64,000 bases of DNA from Hephaestia mangrovi (GTDB lineage Bacteria > Pseudomonadota > Alphaproteobacteria > Sphingomonadales > Sphingomonadaceae): contig NZ_JAINVU010000005.1 of the NCBI RefSeq assembly GCF_019880555.1, positions 62,001 to 126,000 on the forward strand, in the 5' to 3' direction. Under the pieces are notes generated by a model. The model made no database searches and was not told where the DNA came from. It saw nothing but the letters and a program-made list of their open reading frames with translations. The position numbers and the translations under genes were made by a program. This document shows, piece by piece, positions 36,414-45,049 of the stretch (the stretch's first letter is position 1; every line of letters begins with the position of its first letter).

Positions 36414-36747
36414 ATGCTAGCCAGCTTGGGCGCCGTCTGGTTTCCCAAGCCGACTTGCCGGCCAGAACACGTCGTCCGTGAGGCTCGTTGTTACGCTGAA
36501 CGGATGACCGGTTTCAGGCGCCAGCTCAAATGCCGGAAACGGCGGCTACGTTGGCGTTAACCGCCGAGCAGATTCTGAACCTCGCCGGGTCTGTCGGGGG
36601 GCTCAACTTCTGAGAGTATGGGGCTATGACAATTAACACGGCCGACAAGTCTTCACCTGAGATCCGTGTCCGGGCGGTGCGGATGGTGCTTGAAGACGAG
36701 AGGGACCATCCCGAGCGTGCGCGCGATGAGACCGCCGAAGGACGCCC
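36414..36747. other. Gap between pseudogenes, with repeat copy and IS scrap
   Basis: Holds a dispersed repeat copy at 36497-36562 (TGAACGGATGACCGGTTTCA, then GGAAACGGCGGCTACGTTGG) and the short IS3-type remnant described separately. No intact gene. Confidence 0.55.
36626..36730 (+). mobile_element. IS3-family OrfA remnant
   Basis: From ATG 36626 the first 35 or so codons read MTINTADKSSPEIRVRAVRM followed by VLEDERDHPERARDE, which is the typical start of IS3-type transposase OrfA (SPEVRxRAVRMVxExxxxHPS). After that the frame runs into the 3' end of the AraC gene and similarity ends. No terminal inverted repeats or OrfB are seen, so only a scrap of an insertion sequence remains. Confidence 0.65.
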
Positions 36748-37782
36748 TCAGGTCGCGCTCGGCACAATCTCTTCCGCTTCCTGCGCCGCGACGGCGTCGC
36801 GGTCGGTCACGAGCAGGTGCCGATAGTCGCGGGGCGTCATGCCGTAGCGTTGCCGGAACGTGCGGCTTAAGTGCGACGCGTCGCTGAATCCCAGGCGCTC
36901 GGCGATAGTGCCGATCGGCTCGGCCCGGTCGGGCTCGGCGAGGGCGGCGCGTGCGCGCTCAAGCCGCACGCGCATGATGAAGTGCTGGACGCCGCCGTCG
37001 GCGCGAAATGCGGCAAACAGTCGTGCCCGCGATGTGCCGATGTCGACGCAGAGGTCGGCAATGCCGATATTGCCGGCGCCCAGCCGGCGTTCGATCGCTT
37101 CTTCCGCACGGCGGCGCAGCGCCGCTGCCGGCCGAACGGCATGTCCGGGCGACGCAACGAGCCCGGAGAGCGTCACGGCCGCGACTTCCAGCAGACTCCG
37201 CCCAAGCCGATCCGCGGATGCGACGTCCAGACACGGCAACAATCGATAAACCTGCGTAGCATGGGCAATCAGGATTTCGGCGCGCTCCTGGGGCACTACC
37301 TAGCCATGCAAATCGCGCAGTTCACCCGGCCATTGGCGGGCGAGCGGCCGCGCCAGCACCATGCTGTAGGTGCGGCTTGCGCTGGACACGTGCAACGAGG
37401 GGCGACCAAGGTCGTGGATCGAAAAGCTGCCGGCACTTTCACGGAACAAGCGGCCGTCCATGTCGCCCTGTCGCTCGCCTTGGGCCAGCATGTTGATGAT
37501 TATCGGATCGAAATCCGACGTCCGGATATCTTGCAGCCGGCGCTCCCAGCGCTGACCCGTGATCTCGGTATAGACGAACATGATCGGTCCCAGCTGCGCC
37601 GACGCCCAGCTGGTGTCGAACGGTTCGGTCGGCTCGGTACGAAAGATCGATTGCGCCCTTGGCCAATCGCGCGCCAGCCATGCGTCGTATCGCTGATCCG
37701 GCGGCAGATGTGACGTGGAGAAACGCTGCACCGTGAGCGCTTCGCCGCTAAGTTCGAGGTCGGAGGGATTTGGCTGTCTCAC
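36748..37782 (-). pseudogene. AraC-family regulator interrupted by in-frame TAG
   Basis: One continuous reading frame apart from a TAG codon at 37302-37300. The N-terminal part (GTG 37782, GGGGA upstream; MRQPNPSDLELSGEALTVQR) resembles the AraC-binding-like domain 2 (FDTSWASAQLGPIMFVYTEI). Beyond the stop come VVPQERAEILIAHATQVYRL and a normal C-terminal AraC double helix-turn-helix (IGIADLCVDIGTSRARLFAA, TIAERLGFSDASHLSRTFRQ, RYGMTPRDYR). The stop sits in the hinge, and both halves lack internal defects. Either a recent nonsense mutation, an assembly error, or two separate polypeptides; a GTG at 37296 could restart the DNA-binding half. Confidence 0.85.
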
Positions 37783-38471
37783 ATATTTTCCCCGCGAGGA
37801 TGCAGTTCAGATCGCTCCGGCGCCACGGAGCCCCCGGGCTCCATCCGCCAAGTGCGGAAAGGGTGCACGATATCCCGGTATTGCCAAAGGATATTGTTTG
37901 GGACGCCCCTGGAGGGTCTCCGGACGAGCCGAAGCCGCGTCGAAACTAGAACGAGCGTTGCATGTAATTGGACCGGCGTTCCGAAGAGCCGCGGCTTGCT
38001 TGACCGGGCTCTGCACGCGTGCCACCGCCGTTATCGGCAGCGATTGCCGGGGGGCTCTGTCTGAATGAATCGGCAGTTGTTTGAGCGACTTGGAATGTTC
38101 ATGGGACGTTGCCGTATCCAGGCAGTCGTCGCGCGACGTGCAGTCGGCAGGACTGGTTTCGACGGCGGCTAGGACAATTTGAATTAGCCGCATCCGAAGG
38201 TGCGGCGCTCTTGCACGAGGTTGGTCCTGTAAGGGACCGCCTAATGCCCCGGGCGGCGAAGCGACCCAGCCGCCCGGGTCTCATGCCGTTAACCCGAACC
38301 GTGCCGCATATCAGTCAGCTTCGCCGGGTTTGCGTTTGCGTCGCAGAGGGCTCGGCCGCCGAAGGAGGTCGGCCGAGCGTCAACTTTCCCAGTCTCTGAG
38401 TCGGAAGGCGGACAGGCAGACGACGGCTGAGCCGGCGCCATAATTCGTCGTGTGGAGGACACTGCCGCCGA
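37783..38471. other. Intergenic region with four strong hairpins
   Basis: 690 bases with no credible gene. Four perfect or near-perfect stem-loops follow each other: 38187-38206 (GCCGCA...TGCGGC, small CGAA-type loop), 38223-38238 (GGTCC...GGACC), 38248-38278 (CCCGGGCGGC / GCCGCCCGGG, 10-bp stem, 11-base loop) and 38350-38378 (GCTCGGCCG / CGGCCGAGC, 9-bp stem, 11-base loop). None is followed by a U-run on either strand, so they are not simple intrinsic terminators. They may be a structured RNA or the 3' region of the fasciclin transcript. Confidence 0.55.
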
Positions 38472-39029
38472 TCAGGGCATCATCACGGTATCGATGACAT
38501 GGATCATGCCGTTCGACTGCCGGACATTGGCGATCGTGATGTGCCCGGTGTCGCCTTTGCCATCCATGATCAGCCAGCCGCCGTTCGGCCCCTTCTTGAA
38601 CATCAGCTTCTCGCCTTCGACCGTCTTGTAGCTCGCTGTGCCGCCATGCGCCTCCGCCTTGGCGGCGATGTCTGCCGCGCTGATCGACCCGGGGACGACG
38701 TGATAGGTCAGCACCGACTTGAGCTTGGCTTTGTTCTCGGGTTTGAGCAGCGTGTCGACGGTGCCGGCGGGAAGCTTAGCGAACGCCGCGTTGGTCGGTG
38801 CGAAGACCGTGAGCGGCCCTGCTCTCGACAGCGTGTCGACCAGGCCCGCAGCCTTGACCGCGGCAACCAATGTGGTGTGGTCCTTCGAGTTCATCGCGTT
38901 CTGAACGATCGTCTTGCTCGGATACATTGCGGCGCCACCGACCATCGGATTGTGCTGCGCGAGCAACGGCGCGGTTCCGCCTAGTGCGAGGGCGGCGGCG
39001 ATCAACGAAGTGCGAATGGCGATCTTCAC
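38472..39029 (-). CDS. Secreted fasciclin (FAS1) domain protein
   Basis: 185 residues from GTG 39029, with AGGAG seven bases upstream. Signal peptide (IRTSLIAAALALGGTAPLLA) and one FAS1 domain: TTLVAAVKAAGLVDTLSRAG, PLTVFAPTNAAFAKLPAGTV (H1 box), LTYHVVPG, and NGMIHVIDTVMMP (H2 box). FAS1 proteins mediate adhesion or extracellular interactions. The anti-sigma and SigK-like sigma genes lie 71 bases upstream on the same strand. In Mycobacterium, SigK/RskA control the FAS1 proteins MPT70/MPT83, so this linkage is functionally suggestive. A CGTATCTCC element 40 bases upstream may be its promoter. Confidence 0.92.
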   Translation of the reverse strand: MKIAIRTSLIAAALALGGTAPLLAQHNPMVGGAAMYPSKTIVQNAMNSKDHTTLVAAVKAAGLVDTLSRAGPLTVFAPTNAAFAKLPAGTVDTLLKPENKAKLKSVLTYHVVPGSISAADIAAKAEAHGGTASYKTVEGEKLMFKKGPNGGWLIMDGKGDTGHITIANVRQSNGMIHVIDTVMMP

Positions 39030-39068
39030 GAGAATTCTCCTGAAACGTGCCCGGTATCGGGTACGTCA

Positions 39069-39077
39069 GGAGATACG
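39069..39077 (-). promoter_or_regulatory. Candidate ECF promoter element (CGTATCTCC)
   Basis: The nonamer CGTATCTCC on the minus strand lies 40-48 bases upstream of the fasciclin start and occurs identically upstream of the second ferritin-like gene (42643-42651). Both belong to the locus of the SigK-like ECF sigma factor. The surrounding bases are weakly alike (GCATCTAT and GCAACCAT about 21 bases before), which could be the matching upstream box. Two copies are too few for certainty. Confidence 0.4.
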
Positions 39078-39100
39078 AGATCGCCTGGAGATAGATGCGA

Positions 39101-39829
39101 TCAGACCAGCTCCAGCGTGCCTGTGGCGACGACAGGCCCGGTCGGCTTGCCGGTCGGTGATCCGCCGGGAGGCTCGATCGATACCGCCAGCGTGACGCCG
39201 GGCGCGAGCAGCGCGCGATTGTGGGGATCGACCGGCAGCGGCGTTGCTGCATCAGCGTCGAGCAGCCCCACCGCGCGCGGCACGCCATCGGCGGGAATGA
39301 GCCACAATTCGGCCGCCTTGTCGCCTCCTGCGAGCGGTGCCGCACCCACCCGCAGTGTGTTGCTGGCCGGATCGAATAACGCCGCGAGAGGTTTGGTCGC
39401 GCTCGCCTTATCGGCAGGCGTGAGCGTCGCGACCAGCACCGGAGCTGCGCGCGGGGCGGTCGGCACGACGGGGGCCGGTGGCGACGCCGGGCGCAGCAGC
39501 AGGACCAGCGCCAAACACGCGGCGACGAGCGTGGCGATCCCTGCGACAGCCGGCCACCAGCCGGCGCGGCGAGGCTGCGCCGTGCCGCGATCGAGGGAGG
39601 CTTCGATGCCGTCGAACAAGCGTTCGGGCGGTGCCACCTCGGGCCATGTCGCGAACAACTGGGCAAAATATCGCCGCCAGCGATCGACCGCTCGCGCGAA
39701 GGTGGGATCCGCCAGCACACGGCGCAACGCCGCAGCGCGCTCGTCACCATCGAGCACACCCAGCGCCAACTCGGCGGCGATGATATCCGGCTCAGCCTCG
39801 GGCGGCGGCGGGGTGCGGTCATCCGTCAC
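39101..39829 (-). CDS. RskA-like anti-sigma factor
   Basis: 242 residues, GTG 39829 overlapping the sigma gene stop by 11 bases. The cytoplasmic N-terminus has an anti-sigma zinc-less fold (EPDIIAAELALGVLDGDERA, FARAVDRWRRYFAQLFATWP), then one membrane helix (AVAGIATLVAACLALVLLLR) and a periplasmic RskA_C-type domain (VLVATLTPADKASATKPLAA, AAELWLIPADGVPRAVGLLD, ALLAPGVTLAVSIEPPGGSP). This is the standard partner of SigK-like ECF factors: it holds the sigma factor until released by periplasmic proteolysis. The adjacent overlapping sigma gene is its clear target. Confidence 0.92.
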   Translation of the reverse strand: MTDDRTPPPPEAEPDIIAAELALGVLDGDERAAALRRVLADPTFARAVDRWRRYFAQLFATWPEVAPPERLFDGIEASLDRGTAQPRRAGWWPAVAGIATLVAACLALVLLLRPASPPAPVVPTAPRAAPVLVATLTPADKASATKPLAALFDPASNTLRVGAAPLAGGDKAAELWLIPADGVPRAVGLLDADAATPLPVDPHNRALLAPGVTLAVSIEPPGGSPTGKPTGPVVATGTLELV

Positions 39830-40406
39830 GGTCGAGACACTCTTTCAATCGCCGGAGCCCGCGCCGCACCCAGCTCTTCATCGTGCCGATCGGCACCGCG
39901 CGGCGTTCGGCGAGCTCGGCATAGGTGACGCCGTCGAAGAACGCAGTGCGGATCGCGTCCTTCTGATTACGGTCGAGCTCGTCGAGGCAAAGGTGGAGGC
40001 GGTGGCTAATCTCTTCGGCGAGCATCATGTCGGAGGCGAGCGGCGCATCATCGGGGATCGGCGGAAGGTCGTCGAGCAGCGCGCTGGGGCGTCGCTGCTG
40101 CGAGCGACGCCAGTCGATCGCCCGATTCCGCGCGATCGTCGCCATCCAGGTGATCGGGCTGGCACGGCCGGGTTCGTAAGCGCCGGCACGCTTCCAGATC
40201 GTGAGGTAAACTTCGTGCAACACGTCTTCTGCGGCTTGCCTGTCTTCGCAAATACGAAGGCAGATGCCGTAAAGCTTCGCTGAAGTGCAATCGTAGAGAT
40301 CACGGAAAGCGGCGCGATCCTCAGCGCCGGTTCGAACCAGCGTGTTGGTTAGCCGCTCGCGAGCGAGTTCGGCATCGGAGTCGGCTGCGGTCACAAAATC
40401 GGGCAT
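39819..40406 (-). CDS. SigK-like ECF sigma factor
   Basis: 195 residues from ATG 40406. Region 2: LYDCTSAKLYGICLRICEDR, QAAEDVLHEVYLTIWKRAGA, ITWMATIARNRAIDWRRSQQ. Region 4: HLCLDELDRNQKDAIRTAFF, DGVTYAELAERRAVPIGTMK, SWVRRGLRRLKECL. No clear ribosome binding site precedes the chosen ATG; an upstream in-frame start is possible. The anti-sigma gene overlaps its 3' end. It probably drives transcription of the fasciclin gene and perhaps the ferritin-like genes when the RskA-like partner is cleaved. No Cys-rich ASDC-like redox tail is seen. Confidence 0.92.
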   Translation of the reverse strand: MPDFVTAADSDAELARERLTNTLVRTGAEDRAAFRDLYDCTSAKLYGICLRICEDRQAAEDVLHEVYLTIWKRAGAYEPGRASPITWMATIARNRAIDWRRSQQRRPSALLDDLPPIPDDAPLASDMMLAEEISHRLHLCLDELDRNQKDAIRTAFFDGVTYAELAERRAVPIGTMKSWVRRGLRRLKECLDRDG

Positions 40407-40602
40407 AACCAAGAGACAGCTCTGCGACAATTGGCCGGGAAGAGTTTGTGCGGCACGCAATTGGAGGCCATGTCGAGAATCGACAGCGAGCCGCGCCAAC
40501 AAGGATCAAGAGATTTTGGCGTATCGGCGGCAAGAGGCCCACCCGCTGACCGACGCGGCGCCGGGCGCAGGTGAGCCTCTTGTGCCGCCGCGAAAAGTAC
40601 CG

Positions 40603-41610
40603 TTAGCCGCTGCTTCCCGCACTCATGTTGATCGTCCCATTGACGCCTTGCGGGAAGAACCCTCCCATGGCGACCTTCGCCGGGTTCAGATAAACGATGT
40701 TGAGCACTTGCCCGGTGGTCCGACTGTAGGCGATCCCGTCGCTATCCGAAGGCACGATGTTCGATGCACCGTTGCTCGCGGTGGCGATGCCCTGGTCGTC
40801 ATCGTCCGAACCGTCGAGACTGTCACGTGCGTCGGAGATCTTGCCGGCGTTGGTGATCAACGCCGCTGTGTTCAAACCCTTGGCATAAAGCGTCGTGCGG
40901 ATGAGCCCGGCGTGATAGGCCTCCGCTGCAAGGATGCCGGCGGCCGCCCCCAGATAGGTGGCATTACTGATGAGCGGCGCCGCACCTTTGTAGGCGGTAA
41001 CACCGACGTCCTCGAAGATGAACGCGCCGAGCAGGAAGTTCTCGTCAGTCGCATAGGGGTTGAAGGTGCCGCTCGATCCGACCACCCCTGCCGCGCGCGC
41101 GGCGGCAGTGAACGCTCCATTGGCGTCGCCGCTGATGTTGATCGCCGGTTGCGCCACCGCTGACGACTTGAGCTGGGAACGCAGGAAAGCGACGTGCGCG
41201 ATCTCGTCGCCGGCGATCTCGCGGGCATATTGGGCAACCACCGGGTCGGTGAATTTGACCTGTGCACCGCCCGTCACGCTGCCCTGCGTGCCCGTGCCAG
41301 TCAGCATGTTGCTCGGTAATCCAGTCCCGAACGCGGCGTAGGAATAGAATTGCGCCTCGAGATATTCGAGGTTGAGCGCGAAATTGAGCACGTCGGCGTC
41401 GGTCACGGGCGTCATTGTCGGCGTCGGCGTCGGGCTCGGCGACGGCGAGGGTGTCGGCGAACCGCCATGGTCATGCCCGCAGCCGCCGAGGAGCATCAGG
41501 CCGCCCGCGGCGAAGCTGGCGCCGCCGGCGGCGCGGATGAACTGACGGCGTTCGGCGCGGCGCTTTTCGGCCGCGTCCAAAACCCTGATGAGCGTTTCCT
41601 GATCTTGCAT
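40603..41610 (-). CDS. Ferritin-like domain lipoprotein (paralogue 1)
   Basis: 335 residues. The N-terminus has a twin-arginine signal (KRRAERRQFIRAAGGASFAA) ending in a lipobox (LLGGC), then a Pro/Ser/Thr linker. The ferritin-like four-helix core is seen as DVLNFALNLEYLEAQFYSYA, YAREIAGDEIAHVAFLRSQL, GAFIFEDVGVTAYKGAAPLI and GILAAEAYHAGLIRTTLYAK, with the Glu and ExxH ligands expected of a diiron site. It resembles the desiccation-related/Rds1-type ferritin_2 group. Lies 31 bases after its paralogue, likely co-transcribed. The lipobox makes it the membrane-anchored member of the pair. Confidence 0.88.
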   Translation of the reverse strand: MQDQETLIRVLDAAEKRRAERRQFIRAAGGASFAAGGLMLLGGCGHDHGGSPTPSPSPSPTPTPTMTPVTDADVLNFALNLEYLEAQFYSYAAFGTGLPSNMLTGTGTQGSVTGGAQVKFTDPVVAQYAREIAGDEIAHVAFLRSQLKSSAVAQPAINISGDANGAFTAAARAAGVVGSSGTFNPYATDENFLLGAFIFEDVGVTAYKGAAPLISNATYLGAAAGILAAEAYHAGLIRTTLYAKGLNTAALITNAGKISDARDSLDGSDDDDQGIATASNGASNIVPSDSDGIAYSRTTGQVLNIVYLNPAKVAMGGFFPQGVNGTINMSAGSSG

Positions 41611-41641
41611 GGGGAATCTCCCTGAATTCGCTGCGTCGCGA

Positions 41642-42619
41642 TTAATAGGTCGAACTGTCGCCGCTCATCATGAGCGTGCCGTTGACCCCGTTGGGGAAGA
41701 ATCCTCCCATGTCTGCGGTGTCGGGGGTCAGGTACACGACGTTGAGCACCTGCTGGGGCGTGCGATCGAAGGCGATCCCATTGGCATCGAGCGGCGCAAT
41801 GTTGGACACAACGCCGTTGCTCGTGTTGACCGGCGAGATGCCCTGATCGTCGTCACCCTTGCCATCGAGACTGTCGCGGGCGTCGGAAATCCTGTCCGCG
41901 CCTGTGCGCAACGATGGCATGGCGACTCCCTTGCTGTAGAGCGTCGTGCGGATGAGGCTCGCGTGATAAGCCTCGACCGCGAGAATTCCCGCCGCCGCCT
42001 CGAGGTAGGTCTTGTTGCTGATCAGTGGTGCTGCTCCCTTATAGGCCGTCACGCCGACGTCCTCGAAGATGAACGCAGCGAGCAGGAAGTTCTCGTCACT
42101 GGCGTACGGGTCGAAACTCTGACCGGCGCCGATCAGCCCGGCGGCGCGCGCCGCGTTGCTGAACGCACCGTTGGGATCCGACGAGATGTCGATCGTCGGC
42201 TGCGCCACCACGCTCGATGAACCCAGCGCCTGGCGCAGGAAATTGACGTGATCAACCTCGTCCTGGGCAATCTCGCGAGCATAGGCCTGCACCGCGGGAT
42301 CAGTGAAATTCACACGCCGGCCGCCAATCACCATCCCTTGCCGCCCGCTGCCGGTGAGCATGTCGGGAGCAAGGCCGTCGCCATAGATGGCGTGAGAATA
42401 GAATTGCGCCTCGAGATATTCGAGGTTGAGCGCGAAGTTGAGTACGTCGACGTCGGTCACTGTCGCAGCCCTCGCGCGACTGGCGAGACCGAGGCCACCG
42501 AGACCGGCGGTGGCGACCGCTGCAGCCCCCAGCGCAGACTTGAAAAATTCCCGGCGCTCGTTTCGCCGGTCGACCCGGGCATCTAACGCCGAGATCAATT
42601 GCTGGCTTGTGTCGGTCAT
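41642..42619 (-). CDS. Ferritin-like domain protein (paralogue 2)
   Basis: 325 residues. A Tat-type signal (RREFFKSALGAAAVATAGLG) without lipobox, then a ferritin-like core very similar to the neighbouring gene: VDVLNFALNLEYLEAQFYSH, YAREIAQDEVDHVNFLRQAL, AAFIFEDVGVTAYKGAAPLI, GILAVEAYHASLIRTTLYSK. Ligand residues are conserved. Tandem copies imply a duplication, one paralogue having gained a lipid anchor. The gene begins after a candidate CGTATCTCC promoter element shared with the fasciclin gene, tying it to the adjacent sigma factor. Iron storage or oxidative-stress protection in the periplasm is plausible. Confidence 0.9.
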   Translation of the reverse strand: MTDTSQQLISALDARVDRRNERREFFKSALGAAAVATAGLGGLGLASRARAATVTDVDVLNFALNLEYLEAQFYSHAIYGDGLAPDMLTGSGRQGMVIGGRRVNFTDPAVQAYAREIAQDEVDHVNFLRQALGSSSVVAQPTIDISSDPNGAFSNAARAAGLIGAGQSFDPYASDENFLLAAFIFEDVGVTAYKGAAPLISNKTYLEAAAGILAVEAYHASLIRTTLYSKGVAMPSLRTGADRISDARDSLDGKGDDDQGISPVNTSNGVVSNIAPLDANGIAFDRTPQQVLNVVYLTPDTADMGGFFPNGVNGTLMMSGDSSTY

Positions 42620-42642
42620 GCTGCAACCTCCCTAAGTGCCCG

Positions 42643-42651
42643 GGAGATACG
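42643..42651 (-). promoter_or_regulatory. Candidate ECF promoter element (CGTATCTCC), ferritin pair
   Basis: CGTATCTCC on the minus strand, 24-32 bases upstream of the ATG at 42619, identical to the nonamer upstream of the fasciclin gene. The distance fits a -10 element of a promoter with a short leader containing the ribosome binding site GGGAGG. Confidence 0.4.
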
Positions 42652-43078
42652 TTCGGGATTACCGAATGGTTGCACAAAAAAGCAACAATTACAAAGCACT
42701 ATATGAAATGCATAAGCACCGCCATCGGCGGTATTACCCGACGTTCGCGGCCGCCGGTGCGCCGGCGTTGTGCTGCGGGGGATAGCTACGGCCCTGGTGT
42801 GGCGAAAGATGCAAGGAAGAGGCTCGTAACGTTGATTTCGGCAAGCACCCGCTTTGGCCTTGATCGACCAAACAATAGAGGGACCGAGCGACTGTCACGC
42901 GATCGCGTACCCGAATACGACCAGTTGGCTTTCGGCCTGATTGTCGCCGCCGGCACGTGCCTGAATGTAGAGCGGCTCTCGGATACGTGTGCGATCACTT
43001 GAACGGCGGCCTTGTTGGCGAAGTTCACGCATGATGCGCGAACTCTGATCTGACCTGCCGCATTGGATACCCCGGTTA
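42652..43078. other. Intergenic region between ferritin and exported protein genes
   Basis: About 430 bases. An A-rich stretch (GCACAAAAAAGCAACAATTA, near 42673) probably belongs to the ferritin promoter. Near 42962 TGAATGTAGAGCGGCTCTCG resembles the left arm of the dispersed repeat. Otherwise I see nothing coding. Confidence 0.45.
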
Positions 43079-45049
43079 TCACCACATCCCCATGTAGCTG
43101 TTGGGCATCTGCCACCGGATGTTCTGCGTTACCGCCCGGCACGCCGCCACCTTCCCGTCAAATCGGGCCGGGTCGTAGTGAATGGTCGGGATGCGCGCCA
43201 ACGCGATCTCGTCGAACGCATAAGGCGGGTCTTCCAGCAACAGTCTGCCGTTCTGCGCCGCACCCGACGCGTCGAGATCAAACTCGGCGGTGCTGACGCC
43301 CGGCATGGTCATGAACGCAAGATCGCCGGGATAGTCGTCCGCGGTGATATTCGACGAGACGTAATGGGGCTGTGGATCGGAAAGCTCACAGGCATCGTGT
43401 GGGATGTCGATCCTGGCGATTGCATCCCGGGCACCGGCCTTGTCGCCCGCCGAGGCAAGAAGCTCGTGCAGCCGCAGCGCGATAGCGGCAGTTCGCTGGT
43501 CCCCTGCCGGGGCCTTCCGCGTCAGCAAGTCGAGCGTCGATTTGAGCATCATCTGCTTGAACTCGGTTGGAAGGGTGGGCATGTCGGCGGTGCCGTTGGT
43601 GAGCATATAGAGCGTATCGAGAGGCAAGGCCGGGTCGTCGGTCATCTTTTGCAGCAACGCCTGCATCTCGGCCTGGCCCTCAGCTTCCGTCTTCGTCTGG
43701 GCCATAACCGCTACGCTGATCGACGAGAGTCGCCACATCAACGTCAGCGACGGCGGTGCGTGGTTCTGCTGGAGAATGGTGCCGATGTGCTCCGTTACCT
43801 CCGACGCGTGCTTCCTGCCCTCGGGATCGCTGAAATCGACCATGCCCGGCATCGCGGTGCGAAACAGCAACGGCAACAGCATGACCGAGTTGGAGCCATA
43901 CCTTGCCTGACGTTGGGCAAGCTTGGTCGCGAGCGATGATAGCCCATCGCCGGCATCGCTGTTGGACGCCGGGTAGGCACCGCGCCCCGTCATCCATCCC
44001 GCGATGTCCTCGACGATCGAACTACGCGCGACGTAGCTCATCGCAGGAACAGTTCGGCACCGCAAAGCGAAGGAGGCGACCAGTCCATCTGGAACCGAAG
44101 GAGCATCGCTGCGCTCCGCTGCGAGCAGGAAAGGAGCGGCAATGCCCGGACGGCTCGCCCACGCCAAGGCAACGGCCGGCCGCCCTGCCGGGGGTTGGTG
44201 GGCAACATCGATGATCACGACATCATTTGGTCCGATCCCGCCAGCCCCGCAGATCGGCAGGTCGCTGACGACCATGTTTTGCTTCTGATTGGCTCCGCGG
44301 TCGGACCTGTCCACGACGAGCATCGCGATCAGTGTCTCACGATCGCCTTTCCGACCGGCGGCGAGCGCGCGATCATTTGCAACCTGGGCAACGGCGCCGT
44401 CCGCGACACCGGCATTGGCGGCTTCTGCCCAAGCTCGATCCAGCGCCGATGCTGCCATAGCCGCCTTGTCCGGTCCGGCCATATTGGCGGCTCGTTCGAT
44501 GAGAAGATCGACCTCCCACGCCATGTTGTCTGGAACGTGGTTGCGGTCGATGGCGGTCAAGGTTGCCAGCGCGGCGGACGGATCGGTGGCCATCTGGAGC
44601 CGAGCGATCCCAAACTGGGCCGAAAGGGCGGTTTCGGGTGACGACTTGGGATTGTCGGCGACCTTCCGATACAGGGCTTCCGCATCCGACCACGCGCCCG
44701 CGCTCTCCTCATAGGATGCGAACAGCAGGCGGTAGTGATTGGGCTCCGGGGGGGCGGGATCGTCAAGCACCCGCCGGAGAATTGGCCCCGCCGACGACAG
44801 ATGACCGCTGGCGGCGAAAAGGTCGGCAAACAAGCGGTCGAGGAGTGGGTCGGGCCTGCCCGTGTCCTTGGCCGGCAGTCGTGCGTCCACGAGATCGTTC
44901 AAGGCGACGCCCGCAGCGTAGAGGTTGTGCTGGGCCAGCGCGGTCTGGAAGGCCTGGTCGGACGCCGCCCGACCATTGCCGGACGATGCCCATGCACCGG
45001 AGCCGAGCACGCACGCCGCGACGCCGATAAGCCACGCAAATTTCCTCAT
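43079..45049 (-). CDS. Large exported protein, unknown function
   Basis: 656 residues from ATG 45049, which follows GGGGGAA and is at once followed by a signal peptide (KFAWLIGVAACVLGSGAWAS); the upstream extension of the open frame is not protein-like. The N-terminal half is helical with TPR-like spacing (RLLFASYEESAGAWSDAEAL, FGIARLQMATDPSAALATLT). The middle part is mixed. The C-terminus (FDEIALARIPTIHYDPARFD, then AACRAVTQNIRWQMPN) has the look of a TonB-type C-terminal domain, with a conserved-looking pair of Cys. I do not recognise a full-length family. It stands alone on its strand, before the defence-like island. Confidence 0.72.
   Translation of the reverse strand: MRKFAWLIGVAACVLGSGAWASSGNGRAASDQAFQTALAQHNLYAAGVALNDLVDARLPAKDTGRPDPLLDRLFADLFAASGHLSSAGPILRRVLDDPAPPEPNHYRLLFASYEESAGAWSDAEALYRKVADNPKSSPETALSAQFGIARLQMATDPSAALATLTAIDRNHVPDNMAWEVDLLIERAANMAGPDKAAMAASALDRAWAEAANAGVADGAVAQVANDRALAAGRKGDRETLIAMLVVDRSDRGANQKQNMVVSDLPICGAGGIGPNDVVIIDVAHQPPAGRPAVALAWASRPGIAAPFLLAAERSDAPSVPDGLVASFALRCRTVPAMSYVARSSIVEDIAGWMTGRGAYPASNSDAGDGLSSLATKLAQRQARYGSNSVMLLPLLFRTAMPGMVDFSDPEGRKHASEVTEHIGTILQQNHAPPSLTLMWRLSSISVAVMAQTKTEAEGQAEMQALLQKMTDDPALPLDTLYMLTNGTADMPTLPTEFKQMMLKSTLDLLTRKAPAGDQRTAAIALRLHELLASAGDKAGARDAIARIDIPHDACELSDPQPHYVSSNITADDYPGDLAFMTMPGVSTAEFDLDASGAAQNGRLLLEDPPYAFDEIALARIPTIHYDPARFDGKVAACRAVTQNIRWQMPNSYMGMW

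Noticed and set aside
38248..38278. Intrinsic terminator
   Set aside because: Strong stem, but no T-run follows on either strand.
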